A stretch of 51,154 bases of DNA from Insolitispirillum peregrinum (GTDB lineage: Bacteria > Pseudomonadota > Alphaproteobacteria > Rhodospirillales > Rhodospirillaceae): the NCBI RefSeq assembly GCF_042665255.1, contig NZ_JBHTCD010000032.1. One strand, 5' to 3'. Shown one piece after another: positions 1 through 7,810 of the stretch (position 1 is its first letter; each line of letters starts with the position of its first letter). Under the pieces are notes generated by a model. It was not told the DNA's origin and searched no databases. It worked only from the letters and a program-made list of their open reading frames with translations. Both the position numbers and the translations under genes were made by a program.

Positions 1-111
1 GCGGGAAAGCCTCCGAAAGTGGCTATCGTCGCCATCATGAGAAAGCTCGTCCTGCTCGCAAACTCTCTCCTTAAAGCCGATCGGATGTGGCAGAAGGAAA
101 AGCCTTGCTAA
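1..111 (+). pseudogene. 3' end of an IS110-type transposase (cut by window edge)
   Basis: An open frame enters from the left edge and stops with TAA at 109-111, giving 36 residues. The stretch reading KVAIVAIMRKLVLLANSLLK is typical of the extreme C-terminus of IS110/IS1111-family DEDD transposases. Only the tail is visible, so it cannot be said whether the element is intact. It marks the left side of the window as insertion-sequence territory. Confidence 0.7.
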
Positions 112-185
112 TCACGGATACTCTAACCTTTTGATTTGCCGCAGTGATGGCGCGCAAAACCGGAACCACTTTTGCGCTCACTGCT

Positions 186-899
186 CTAAAACATGTAGCG
201 CAGGGAAAAGACCAGTTCGGTTGCCGACAGGCCGCCGGGGCCGGAGACCGAAACGTTCCTGTCGGCAGGCAGGCCCCAGTCCACCGAGCCGAGATCAACG
301 TAGCGGATTTCAATATCGTTCATCACCTGCGGCCCGAGCTTGAAGGTGGCCCCGGCGCCGACGGTCCACGCCACGCTGTCTTCGGCATGGGTGTTCTTGC
401 TGGCCGCCTGACCGCTGGCGGTATACTCGCTCTTGACCGTGTTGTGCGCCCAGCCCACGCCGCCGGACACGAACGGCCACCAGCGGGTGCTGCCGACCGG
501 GAAATGCCAATAGGCCTTGGCCATGGTGGTGACGTTCTGCACCGTGCTGGCCAGCGCGCCCGAGCCGCCTTTCTGCAACGGGCTGGCGTCATAGGTCATT
601 TCGGTGCGGTTCATGAACTCCAGTTCGGTGCGCAGCGGGATGTGATAGCGATAGCTCCACTCATAGCCGCCTGCCATCCCGAAGGCCCCGACGGCATTGG
701 TGGCATCGGTTTCGGTCAGCGGTGCCGACCCCGCGTGGCCCGAAGCCCCCGACAGCATTTCCAGTGACGGCCCGCCTTTACCGGCCACATACCAGCCGTG
801 ATCCGGATCAGGGGGCGGAGCAGGGTGCGGGCTGGCAGCGTGAGCCAGTGACGGGAGTACGGCTGAGGCAACGATCAGAACGGCAGGCAGACGGCACAT
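186..899 (-). CDS. Outer-membrane beta-barrel protein (OmpW/Omp25-like small porin family)
   Basis: The 237-aa product starts with a clear Sec signal peptide (about residues 1-21, ending LAHA) and a short Pro/His-rich linker. The rest alternates polar and aromatic residues as in an 8-stranded barrel and ends in SLRYMF; a C-terminal Phe is the usual signal for BAM-mediated insertion. GGYEWSYRYHIPLRTELEF and GAGATFKLGPQVMNDIEIRY resemble the strand-turn patterns of opacity-type surface antigens. It should sit in the outer membrane; substrate unknown. It is transcribed divergently from the DUF6134-regulator-kinase operon, and the shared 900-1076 region carries direct-repeat boxes that may control both directions. 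The family is fairly sure, the function is not. Confidence 0.75.
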   Translation of the reverse strand: MCRLPAVLIVASAVLPSLAHAASPHPAPPPDPDHGWYVAGKGGPSLEMLSGASGHAGSAPLTETDATNAVGAFGMAGGYEWSYRYHIPLRTELEFMNRTEMTYDASPLQKGGSGALASTVQNVTTMAKAYWHFPVGSTRWWPFVSGGVGWAHNTVKSEYTASGQAASKNTHAEDSVAWTVGAGATFKLGPQVMNDIEIRYVDLGSVDWGLPADRNVSVSGPGGLSATELVFSLRYMF

Positions 900-1009
900 G
901 GCGGGAACATCCGGTCAGGGGAAAGGGGCTGGCTGCCAGAAAAGCACCTTTTGCTGACCGCACCCTGACATGAGTGACCCTGACAGGCTGCCGCTCGATG
1001 TCCCCGGAT

Positions 1010-1026
1010 GTCAGGTTGCTGTCAGC
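1010..1026 (+). promoter_or_regulatory. Direct-repeat operator, copy 1 (candidate OmpR-family regulator box)
   Basis: The sequence GTCAGGTTGCTGTCAGC holds two GTCAG half-sites whose starts are 11 bp apart, the usual spacing for OmpR/PhoB-family dimers. Near-identical copies lie at 3766-3782 and 7238-7254. Related TGACA/TGACAG half-sites lie just upstream at about 965-987. It sits about 50 bp before the DUF6134-regulator-kinase operon, so autoregulation by the regulator at 1731-2408 is the simplest reading (inference). Confidence 0.6.
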
Positions 1027-1076
1027 CACAGGGCGCAGGATGCCGCGAGGGTTTTCTTTTCTGACAGGTGAGTGTG

Positions 1077-1724
1077 ATGATGATCGGACGTTCCTTTGTG
1101 ATGGCCATCCCGTTCCTGCTGGTGGCCGGGGCGGCCAGTGCGGCGCCGGTGCCGGACAATGAGGTGCTGTCGTTCACCGTGCTGCGCAATGGTGACGAAG
1201 TCGGCACCCATCTGGTGACTGTCCGCCCGGATGGGGATCATGTGTCGGTGGCGGTGGCGACCTCGGTGGTGGTCAAGATGGCGATGGTGCCGGTGTACCG
1301 CTTTGAGCATTCCGATGTCGAAGTGTGGAAGAACGGCCAGTTGCAGGTTCTGGACAGCACCACCAACGACGATGGCAGCCATCACAAGGTCCATGTGCAG
1401 GCCAGCGGCACCGGTCTCAGCGGCACGGCCGACGACAAGCCGGTGACCCTGCCGGATTCGCTGGTGCCAGCCAGCCTGTGGTCGCCGCAGACCGTTTCCC
1501 AGAGCGCGCTGCTCAATACCCTCGACGGCCATCAGATGCCGGTCAAGGTGGCCGATCTGGGGACCGACATGGTGACCGTCCGCGGGCAACTGACCCAGGC
1601 GCACCACTATGCCATGACCGGCGAACTCGCGCGGGAGCTGTGGTATGATCCCAGCGGCGCTCTGGTCCAGGTCCGCTTCAAGGCCAAGGACGACTCGCTG
1701 ATCCAGTATGTTCTGAAAAAGTAG
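1077..1724 (+). CDS. Exported DUF6134-like protein
   Basis: The 215-aa product has a signal peptide (hydrophobic core AIPFLLVAGAASA) and a mature all-beta-looking domain. The pattern VLRNGDEVGTH...YRFEHSDVEVWKNGQL...DDG is what I associate with DUF6134, an uncharacterised periplasmic family. Start choice: GTG 1068, ATG 1077 and ATG 1080 are in frame; the AGGTGA at 1065-1070 fits 1077 best. It ends 6 nt before the response-regulator gene, so it is the first gene of a three-gene operon and may be the periplasmic partner or input of the kinase. No catalytic residues are evident. Confidence 0.7.
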   Translation: MMIGRSFVMAIPFLLVAGAASAAPVPDNEVLSFTVLRNGDEVGTHLVTVRPDGDHVSVAVATSVVVKMAMVPVYRFEHSDVEVWKNGQLQVLDSTTNDDGSHHKVHVQASGTGLSGTADDKPVTLPDSLVPASLWSPQTVSQSALLNTLDGHQMPVKVADLGTDMVTVRGQLTQAHHYAMTGELARELWYDPSGALVQVRFKAKDDSLIQYVLKK

Positions 1725-1730
1725 GTCCCG

Positions 1731-2408
1731 ATGCGCATTCTGCTGGTCGAAGATACCCTCCGTCTGGCGGCTCTGGTCAGTCAGGGCCTGCAGGCCAACG
1801 GCTTTACGGTGGACAGCTTTGCCACGCTGGAAGACGCGTCGGCTGCTTTGCGGACGGTGGTCTATCAGGTGGTGGTGCTCGATCTCGGGCTGCCGGACGG
1901 TGACGGCTTTGACCTGCTGAAAACCCTGCGGCAGGAGAAACAGAGCATCCCGGTGCTGATCCTGACCGCCCGCGATGGCGTCGAAGACCGGGTGCGCGGC
2001 CTGAATGGCGGGGCGGATGACTATCTGGTCAAGCCGTTTGCCATGGAAGAACTGGTGGCCCGCATCCGGGCGCTGTTGCGGCGTCCGGGGGCCTCGCTGG
2101 GAACGGTCCTGACCTGTGGCCGGATGGCGCTCGATACCGTTTCGCGCGAAGTGTCGGTGGACGGGCAGGCGCTGGCAGTGCCCCGGCGGGAAACCGAGGC
2201 GCTGGAACTGTTGCTGCGCCGGGCCGGGCGGGTGGTTCCCAAGCGGGCGCTGGAAGAGGGGCTGTACAGCTTTGACGACGACATTTCGTCCAATACCGTT
2301 GAAGTCCTGCTGTCCCGCCTGCGCAAGCGCCTGCTGCCGACCAGTCCGGGGGTGGCGATCCATACCCTGCGCGGTGTCGGCTACATGCTGGTGGAGGAAG
2401 AGGCATGA
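1731..2408 (+). CDS. OmpR/QseB-type response regulator
   Basis: The 225-aa protein has an N-terminal receiver (LLVEDT acidic pocket, phosphoacceptor Asp in VVLDLGLPDG near residue 51, conserved Thr in LILTARDG and Lys in DDYLVKPF) and a C-terminal winged-helix DNA-binding domain from about residue 125 (ISSNTVEVLLSRLRKRL, then the GVGYML wing). It overlaps the kinase start by ATGA and so is translationally coupled to it. It is the obvious candidate for the protein that binds the 11-bp-period GTCAG boxes at 1010, 3766 and 7238, and would then control the neighbouring ligase-oxidase operon. It most resembles the TctD/QseB group; the signal is unknown. Confidence 0.9.
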   Translation: MRILLVEDTLRLAALVSQGLQANGFTVDSFATLEDASAALRTVVYQVVVLDLGLPDGDGFDLLKTLRQEKQSIPVLILTARDGVEDRVRGLNGGADDYLVKPFAMEELVARIRALLRRPGASLGTVLTCGRMALDTVSREVSVDGQALAVPRRETEALELLLRRAGRVVPKRALEEGLYSFDDDISSNTVEVLLSRLRKRLLPTSPGVAIHTLRGVGYMLVEEEA

Positions 2409-3769
2409 AGGCTGGCCCGTCCCTGTTGCACCGGATCGTTTTGCGGCTGTCGTTGACCACGGCAGCCGCGATTGTCTGTGCCTATAGCTGGCTGTGGTTT
2501 GAATTCCAAAGCTCGATCAGTTCGTTGCGTGAACAGTCGCTGATCGAATCGGCCCGCCTGCTGGCAGAGTCGGTGCACCATGATGAGGGTCAGTGGCGTC
2601 TGGCCTTGCCCGCGCATTTTCTCGCCCCCTATCGCCGTGCCGAACAGCCCTATGGCTATGCCATCCGCGATCAGGTCAATGGTGCCATTCTGCTGCACGA
2701 AGGGGCCGACGTTGGTTCCGTGCCGCATCTGCGCCCCGAAGACGAGGATGAGGACGGGGTTCTGTACACCTTCCCGGCCCCTGACAGCGGCGGTGGCGAG
2801 ATGCTGGGGGAATACCTGGCCTTTACCGCCGCCGGTCATGCGCTGGGGGTGCAGGTGGTCCGTCCGCTGACGCGGGAAAGCGACCTGATTGATACGGTCC
2901 TGCTGGATTTCTTTGAAGATGGTGGCTGGCTGGCGGCACCGTTCCTGATTGCCCTGCTGGCGGTGTCGATCCTGACCATTCGCGGCACGCTGAAACCGCT
3001 GCGCGATATCTCGCAGCAGGCGGAACGGATTGGCCCGACGGCACCGGGGGTGCGCCTGTGTGCCACCGCTGTTCCGCACGAGGTACAGCCGCTGGTGCAG
3101 GCGGTCAATGATGCCCTTGACCGGCTGGAGGAGGGCTATCGGGTCCAGCGCGATTTCACCGCCGATGCCGCGCACGAGCTGCGGACGCCGCTGGCGGTGC
3201 TGATTGCCCATATCGACACCTTGCCGGACCGCCAGACCGCCCGCGAGTTGCGGCGGGATCTGGATGGCATGGCCCATCTGGTCGAGCAATTGTTGCGGGT
3301 GGCCCGCAGTGAGGCGCTGGTGATCCAGCCCGACGAACAGGCCGATCTGGCCGAGGTCGCCCGTGGTGTTGCCGAGTATCTGGCACTGGTTGCCATCCGT
3401 GCTGGCCGCCTGATCGAGGTGGAGGCCCCCGACCAGCCGGTGAAGGTGTGGGGGCAGGCCGATGCACTGTTTCATGCGGTGCGCAATCTGGTCGAAAACG
3501 GCTTGCGTCATACGCCCGCGGGAACGGCGGTGGTGATCACTGTCGAGGCGACGCCACCGCTGATCCGGGTGCGTGACCACGGGCCGGGGATCCCCGACGA
3601 GCGCAAGGAACTGGTGTTCCAGAGATTCTGGCGTGCCGACCGGCAGATGCCGGGCAGCGGGTTGGGGCTGGCGATTGTCCGGCGGACGATGGAAGCCCAT
3701 GGCGGACAGGTGCGGGTGCAGGATGCGTCGGGGGGCGGGGCAGAATTCTGCCTGCACTTCGTCCCGTAA
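2405..3769 (+). CDS. Membrane sensor histidine kinase
   Basis: The 454-aa kinase is built from a TM helix at about 15-35, a periplasmic sensor of about 140 residues with a very acidic stretch (EDEDEDG), a second TM near 180-198, HAMP, a HisKA domain with the H-box DFTADAAHELRTPLAVL and a HATPase domain with N box NLVENGLRHTP, G1 DHGPGIP and G2 GSGLGLAIV. All catalytic boxes are present. It is coupled to the upstream regulator by a 4-nt overlap. The sensor region resembles TctE/QseC-type kinases in layout, where the regulator and kinase also lie beside an exported protein. The ligand cannot be read from the sequence. Confidence 0.9.
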   Translation: MKAGPSLLHRIVLRLSLTTAAAIVCAYSWLWFEFQSSISSLREQSLIESARLLAESVHHDEGQWRLALPAHFLAPYRRAEQPYGYAIRDQVNGAILLHEGADVGSVPHLRPEDEDEDGVLYTFPAPDSGGGEMLGEYLAFTAAGHALGVQVVRPLTRESDLIDTVLLDFFEDGGWLAAPFLIALLAVSILTIRGTLKPLRDISQQAERIGPTAPGVRLCATAVPHEVQPLVQAVNDALDRLEEGYRVQRDFTADAAHELRTPLAVLIAHIDTLPDRQTARELRRDLDGMAHLVEQLLRVARSEALVIQPDEQADLAEVARGVAEYLALVAIRAGRLIEVEAPDQPVKVWGQADALFHAVRNLVENGLRHTPAGTAVVITVEATPPLIRVRDHGPGIPDERKELVFQRFWRADRQMPGSGLGLAIVRRTMEAHGGQVRVQDASGGGAEFCLHFVP

Positions 3770-3782
3770 GGTTGCTGTCAGC
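3766..3782 (+). promoter_or_regulatory. Direct-repeat operator, copy 2
   Basis: GTAAGGTTGCTGTCAGC differs from copy 1 (1010-1026) at one position and begins over the stop codon of the kinase gene. It lies 40 bp before the thermostable-hemolysin-family gene, which fits an activator site for the downstream four-function operon. A box placed across a stop codon is unlikely to be conserved for coding reasons. Confidence 0.55.
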
Positions 3783-3821
3783 CGGTTGGGAGATGCTGTC
3801 CGGTAACAACGGAGGTGTCTC

Positions 3822-4409
3822 ATGGTCATCATTCTTGCCGATCGTACCCACAGCCAGCGCGCGGCGCTGGAACAGATGGTGCGCAACGTTTTTCAGGCCA
3901 GTTATCAGGCGGATGTCCCGTCGTTCCCCGATCATCTGGTGGCGGCACTGGATGAAACCGGCTCTCCGGTGGCCGTCGCCGGGGTGCGGTCGGTGCGCGA
4001 TGGCTTCTTTTCGGAAGTCTATCTCGACGGCAGCGCCGAAAGCGTCTTGTCCAGCGTCTGTGGCAGCCGGGTTGCCCGCGACGAAATCGTCGAGTTTTCC
4101 AGCCTTGCCGCCGTCCGCCCCGGCGCAGCGATGCCGCTGGTCGGGGCGGCGATCGGCCTGTGTCTGGCCGCCGGAGCCCGTCACGGCCTGTTTACCGCCA
4201 CCGACCGCCTGCGCGCCCTGTTGCGGCGGTCAGGGCTGACCTGTGTCGATCTGGGGCCTGCCCGTCCTGACCGGCTGAGCGATGCCGCCCGCTGGGGCCG
4301 CTATTACCAGCATGACCCGCGGGTGATTGCGGTGTCTGCCGATAGTTTGTCGTCGTCGTGGCGTTTGCCGGTTGGCCTGTCTTTCCCCGAGGAGCGTTTG
4401 CATGCGTAA
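3822..4409 (+). CDS. Thermostable hemolysin family protein
   Basis: The 195-aa protein is preceded by GGAGGTG at good spacing. The N-terminal half (ADRTHSQRAALEQMVRNVFQASYQADV.SFPDHLVA) and the later blocks VAGVRS...FFSEVYLDG and VEFSSLAAVRPGAA match my memory of the thermostable hemolysin family, first named in Vibrio. The fold is thought to be acyltransferase-like (GNAT), and the name need not describe activity here. The gene overlaps the next one by 8 nt. The order hemolysin-family protein, AMP-ligase, TenA/haem-oxygenase-like oxidase, SDR recurs in other proteobacteria as far as I recall, suggesting a biosynthetic role in an acyl pathway rather than lysis. Confidence 0.75.
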   Translation: MVIILADRTHSQRAALEQMVRNVFQASYQADVPSFPDHLVAALDETGSPVAVAGVRSVRDGFFSEVYLDGSAESVLSSVCGSRVARDEIVEFSSLAAVRPGAAMPLVGAAIGLCLAAGARHGLFTATDRLRALLRRSGLTCVDLGPARPDRLSDAARWGRYYQHDPRVIAVSADSLSSSWRLPVGLSFPEERLHA

Positions 4410-6444
4410 TGTGGTGTCGGCCATCCGGGGCTGTGACCCCCGGCGGGTGGCCCTGAGTGACCAGAGCGGCCAGTGGAGCTATGGCGAGCTGGTGCAGGCC
4501 ATCGCCCGGCGGGCGGCGGCGTGGCGGGTGTTGCCGCCGGTGGTCGGGGTGTTGATGCCGCGCGACCGGCGGGCGGTGGCGGCTGAACTGGCGCTGGCAT
4601 CGCTGGGGCGGACGGTGGTGCCGCTGCCGGATTTCTTTTCACCGGCGCAATGGCAGCACATGGTGGCCGATGCCGGGATTGCGGTGGTGGTGACAGTGGC
4701 CGAATGGCAGGACCGCCTGACCGGCATTGCGGTGCCGACGGTCCTGTACCCGGCAGCCGACGACGGCAGCACACTGACCGTTGCCGAGCCGTCGCGGCGG
4801 ATCATCTATACCTCGGGGACCAGTGGTCAGCCCAAGGGGGTGGTGCTGGACGAAGGACAGATGGCGGCCAGTCTGGCCGGGCTGAAGGTTGCCGCCCGTG
4901 CCCGCCCGGATGATGTGCATTTGTCGCTGCTGCCGTTCTCGCTGTTGCTGGAACACCTGTGCGGCGTGCTGCTGCCGCTGTCGGTCGGGGCGCGGGTTCA
5001 TATCGCCCAGTCGCCGCTGGAGGCCGAGGCGGTGCAGGCGACAACGGCGGTGGTGGTTCCGGCCCTGCTGCGCGACTGGGTGGCCGGATTGCAGGTGGCC
5101 AGACGGCAGGCTCCGGCGTCGTTGCGGTTGGTCGCTGTCGGCGGGGCTCCGGTGGCCGAGGCGCTGGCCGAACAGGCGTGGGCCTGTGGCCTGCCGGTTC
5201 ACGAAGGCTATGGCCTGTCGGAATGTTGCTCGGTGGTGGCGGTCAATCGTCCGGGGGCACGCCGTGCCGGGACGGTCGGCAAGCCGCTGGCCGGGGTCAC
5301 GGTGGAGATCGAAGACGGCGAAATCGTCGTCTCCGGCCCGACGGTGATGGCGGGCTATCTCGGGCGTGCGCCTGCCGGTGGCCGCTGGCATACCGGCGAT
5401 CTCGGCAGCCTGGACGACGACGGCTATCTGCGGGTGTTGGGGCGCAAGGATGCGGTGATCGTCACCGCGCAGGGGCGCAACATCTCGCCGGACTGGATCG
5501 AGGCGGGGATGCTGACCGATCCGCTGATCCGCTGTGCGGCGCTGCTGGCCGGGACCGGTGGCGACAGTGGCACTCAGGCGCTGATCGTGCCGCATCCGCA
5601 GGCGGGGGAGCAGGACTGGGACGCGCGGGTGGCGGCGACGGTGCGGGACTTCCCTGCCTATGCCCGTCCCCAGCGGGTAACGGTGATCCCCGCCGATCTC
5701 GCCCGCCAATATGCCCTGTTCACGCTGGATGGCCGTCCGCGCCGTGCCGCACTCATGCGCTTCATCGAGGAGAAACCGATGTCGTTTTATCAGCACCTGT
5801 TGCTGGATACCGCCAGTGAGCGGGAACAGTTCCAGCGGATTCCGTTGATTGCCCAGGCGGTGCGGTCCGGGGTCAGCCGTGCGCTGTATCTGGCCTTTCT
5901 TGGCCATGCCTATCACCATGTGCGCTACACCGTGCCCTTGCTGCAAACAGCCTTGCAGGCTTGCGGGCCACAGGACGCCGTGCTGGCCGCAGGGCTGCAA
6001 GAGTACATTGCCGAGGAAACTGGCCACGAGGACTGGATCCTGGACGACATCCGGGCGCTGGGCGGCGATGCCGAGGCTTGCCGGTCGGGCCGTCCGGCGC
6101 TGGCGGTGCGGGTGCTGGTCGCCCACGCCTTTCACCTGATCGCCGAAGACGGCCCCTATGCCCTGTTGGGGATGGTGCATGTGCTGGAAGGCATGTCGGT
6201 TGCGCTGGCGGTTCAGGCCGCCGGAGCCATTCGCCACAGTCTGGGTGCCGAGGGGGAGGGCGGCTTCAGCTATCTCAGCTCGCATGGGGCGCTCGATCAG
6301 GATCATGTGGCCGGCTTCGCCCGCCTGCTGGACGCCGTCGATCAGCCCGGACGGCGGCAGACGGTCATCGCCGCCGCCCGCGAATTTTACACCCTGTACG
6401 GCAACGTGTTCCGCTCGCTGGAGGAGATGGCCGATGCAGCTTGA
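4402..6444 (+). CDS. AMP-dependent acyl ligase fused to a haem-oxygenase-like (TenA/UndA-like) oxidase
   Basis: The start at 4402 has GAGGAG 6 nt upstream and overlaps the previous stop; an in-frame ATG at 4327 lies inside the upstream gene and is rejected. Residues 1-455 form an adenylate-forming ligase with the P-loop YTSGTSGQPKG (near 136-146), GYGLSE and HTGDLG. The C-terminal motif LDGRPRR (about 442-448) has Arg445 where the family usually has its catalytic Lys. Residues 465-680 are a haem-oxygenase-like helical domain with candidate metal ligands: HAYHH, EETGHED (E538/E539, H542), HVLEG, and SSHGALDQDH. Such ligands define non-haem iron oxidases such as UndA. Inference: an activated acid is made and then oxidised or decarboxylated. 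The two functions are commonly separate genes; here they are one. Confidence 0.8.
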   Translation: MRNVVSAIRGCDPRRVALSDQSGQWSYGELVQAIARRAAAWRVLPPVVGVLMPRDRRAVAAELALASLGRTVVPLPDFFSPAQWQHMVADAGIAVVVTVAEWQDRLTGIAVPTVLYPAADDGSTLTVAEPSRRIIYTSGTSGQPKGVVLDEGQMAASLAGLKVAARARPDDVHLSLLPFSLLLEHLCGVLLPLSVGARVHIAQSPLEAEAVQATTAVVVPALLRDWVAGLQVARRQAPASLRLVAVGGAPVAEALAEQAWACGLPVHEGYGLSECCSVVAVNRPGARRAGTVGKPLAGVTVEIEDGEIVVSGPTVMAGYLGRAPAGGRWHTGDLGSLDDDGYLRVLGRKDAVIVTAQGRNISPDWIEAGMLTDPLIRCAALLAGTGGDSGTQALIVPHPQAGEQDWDARVAATVRDFPAYARPQRVTVIPADLARQYALFTLDGRPRRAALMRFIEEKPMSFYQHLLLDTASEREQFQRIPLIAQAVRSGVSRALYLAFLGHAYHHVRYTVPLLQTALQACGPQDAVLAAGLQEYIAEETGHEDWILDDIRALGGDAEACRSGRPALAVRVLVAHAFHLIAEDGPYALLGMVHVLEGMSVALAVQAAGAIRHSLGAEGEGGFSYLSSHGALDQDHVAGFARLLDAVDQPGRRQTVIAAAREFYTLYGNVFRSLEEMADAA

Positions 6445-7225
6445 GGGAGCCGTGGCCCTGATCACCGGGGCCGGGTCCGGTATCGGGCGGGCGCTGGCGC
6501 AGGAGTTGTCCCGTCGTGGCTGTCGGGTGCTGTTACTGGGGCGGCGGGTCGGGGAGTTGAACAACACCCGGCAGATGCTGGTCCGTCCCGATCTGGCCGA
6601 GTGCCTGCCGCTCGATCTGGCCGACAGTGAACAGCGCGGGCTGCTGGCCGGAAAGGTCGCTGCCCTGACCTCGCATCTGGACCTGTTGATCAACAACGCC
6701 GGGGTGGTGGCGGCAGGCGACTTTGCCACCCAGCCGGAACAGGACTGGCGGATGATGATCGAGGTCAACCTGTTGGCCCCGATGGTGATCACGCGGGCGG
6801 TGTTGCCGCTGCTGAAGGCCAGCGGGCAGGGGCGGGTGGTCAATGTCGGCTCGATGTTCGGCGATATCGCCTTTCCCTGCTTTGCCGCCTATTCGGCCAG
6901 CAAGTTCGCTCTGCGCGGCTGGTCCGAGGCCCTGCGCCGTGAACTGGCCGGGGATGGCATCGGTGTCACCTATTGCGCCCCGCGCGGGACACGGACGGCG
7001 GCGGCGGATGGTTTTGCCCGCTATGTGCAGGCGTTCCGCATGACCCTTGATACCCCCGAAGCCGTGGCCGCCCATCTGGTGGCCGGGATTGCGCGGGAGG
7101 CGCGGGATATCTATCCCATGGGGCCAGAGCGGCTGTTTGCCCTGATCCAGCGGCTGTTCCCGCGTCTGATTGACCGGGGGGTGATCGGGCAGTTCCGCAC
7201 GGCGCGGCAGCGGATGGAGCCGTGA
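6434..7225 (+). CDS. Short-chain dehydrogenase/reductase
   Basis: The start at 6434 (GAGGAG 8 nt upstream, 11-nt overlap with the ligase stop) gives 263 aa. The classical SDR signatures are in order: TGAGSGIG (residues 10-17, NAD(P) binding), NNAG (about 93), the catalytic Ser in VNVGSMFG, and YSASK with the catalytic Tyr and Lys. After that the chain keeps the usual SDR length. It is the last gene of the operon and probably reduces or oxidises the carbonyl or alcohol made by the fused ligase-oxidase. Substrate unknown. Confidence 0.85.
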   Translation: MQLEGAVALITGAGSGIGRALAQELSRRGCRVLLLGRRVGELNNTRQMLVRPDLAECLPLDLADSEQRGLLAGKVAALTSHLDLLINNAGVVAAGDFATQPEQDWRMMIEVNLLAPMVITRAVLPLLKASGQGRVVNVGSMFGDIAFPCFAAYSASKFALRGWSEALRRELAGDGIGVTYCAPRGTRTAAADGFARYVQAFRMTLDTPEAVAAHLVAGIAREARDIYPMGPERLFALIQRLFPRLIDRGVIGQFRTARQRMEP

Positions 7226-7237
7226 TGGCGGGCTGAG

Positions 7238-7254
7238 GTCAGGTTGTGGTCAGC
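7238..7254 (+). promoter_or_regulatory. Direct-repeat operator, copy 3
   Basis: GTCAGGTTGTGGTCAGC matches copy 1 (1010-1026) at 15 of 17 positions, with the same 11-bp period. It lies about 100 bp upstream of the 65-aa gene at 7354 and 13 bp after the SDR stop. A TATGGT at 7264-7269 could serve as a -10. This puts the small gene in the same presumed regulon as the ligase operon. Confidence 0.55.
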
Positions 7255-7291
7255 AACGGTGGCTATGGTGATCGCTGTGCTTGGAGCACAG

Positions 7292-7334
7292 GCAAATACG
7301 TCGTCGCAGATGGGTCCATCTGCTCGGGATTTGC
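7292..7334. repeat. 43-nt imperfect palindrome, dispersed element copy 1
   Basis: The outer arms GCAAAT/ATTTGC and inner arms GCAGATG/CATCTGC form an imperfect hairpin. The same 43-nt unit with a single change occurs at 31896-31938, 24 kb away, between the toxin and its immunity gene. Here it lies in the presumed 5' leader of the 65-aa gene. It behaves like a REP or MITE-type element. Confidence 0.65.
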
Positions 7335-7353
7335 CCTGAAACAGGAGGACACC

Positions 7354-7551
7354 ATGCAGATTGGTTCGTCAAACAGTGGGTTCAGTGCGTCGTCGATGAT
7401 GTCGATGGTCAATGAGCGGGCCGAGCGTGGCCCGGACACCGACAACGACGGTGATGAAGGCGGCGCGCAGATGCAGGCGGCTCAGGCCGCTTCGGCGAGC
7501 ACCGCCCTGTCGTCCAGTGGACGCGGGCAGAAAGTCAATATGCTTGCGTAA
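7354..7551 (+). CDS. Small acidic hypothetical protein (65 aa)
   Basis: The start at 7354 is set by AGGAGG 7 nt upstream; a longer in-frame reading from 7246 crosses the operator and the 43-nt repeat and is unlikely. The product is low in hydrophobic residues, with an acidic DTDNDGDEGG stretch followed by an Ala/Gln/Ser-rich helix, and no signal peptide or TM. I do not recognise a family. Its own regulator box (7238), strong ribosome site and a terminator at 7578 argue that it is a real monocistronic gene co-controlled with the ligase operon. Confidence 0.6.
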   Translation: MQIGSSNSGFSASSMMSMVNERAERGPDTDNDGDEGGAQMQAAQAASASTALSSSGRGQKVNMLA

Positions 7552-7577
7552 TGATCTTGTGCCCTGTGGCGCGAGGG

Positions 7578-7621
7578 ACGTCGGTCTGTTTCAGAAAGAA
7601 GCAGGCCGACGTTTGTTTTTC
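7578..7621 (+). terminator. Intrinsic terminator after the 65-aa gene
   Basis: The arms ACGTCGGTCTG (7578-7588) and CAGGCCGACGT (7602-7612) pair with one G-U and are followed by TTGTTTTT. It lies 27 nt after the stop codon of the small gene. Confidence 0.75.
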
Positions 7622-7810
7622 TCGCTTAAGCGAGATGGAATGCTCTTTCGTTGCCATATCGGAATGAAGGGCGGGCGAGCGTCTGCAAATGCAGTTTTCA
7701 TGTCAGGCCGGTCTCGCCAGACAGATCACCGAAAACAGGCATTGATCTTCTCGGTCCTGTGTGCGTAACATCCGCGCCCTTTCAAATCCTGCCTGTCTGT
7801 CTGTATCAAG

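Noticed and set aside
1011..2363. Long antisense open frame (450 codons) opposite the DUF6134 and regulator genes
   Set aside because: It is His/Gln/Arg-rich, opposes clearly recognisable genes and has no family pattern; a by-product of high GC.
4639..6843. 734-codon antisense frame opposite the ligase-oxidase gene
   Set aside because: Same reason; composition is typical of reverse-strand shadows of GC-rich genes.
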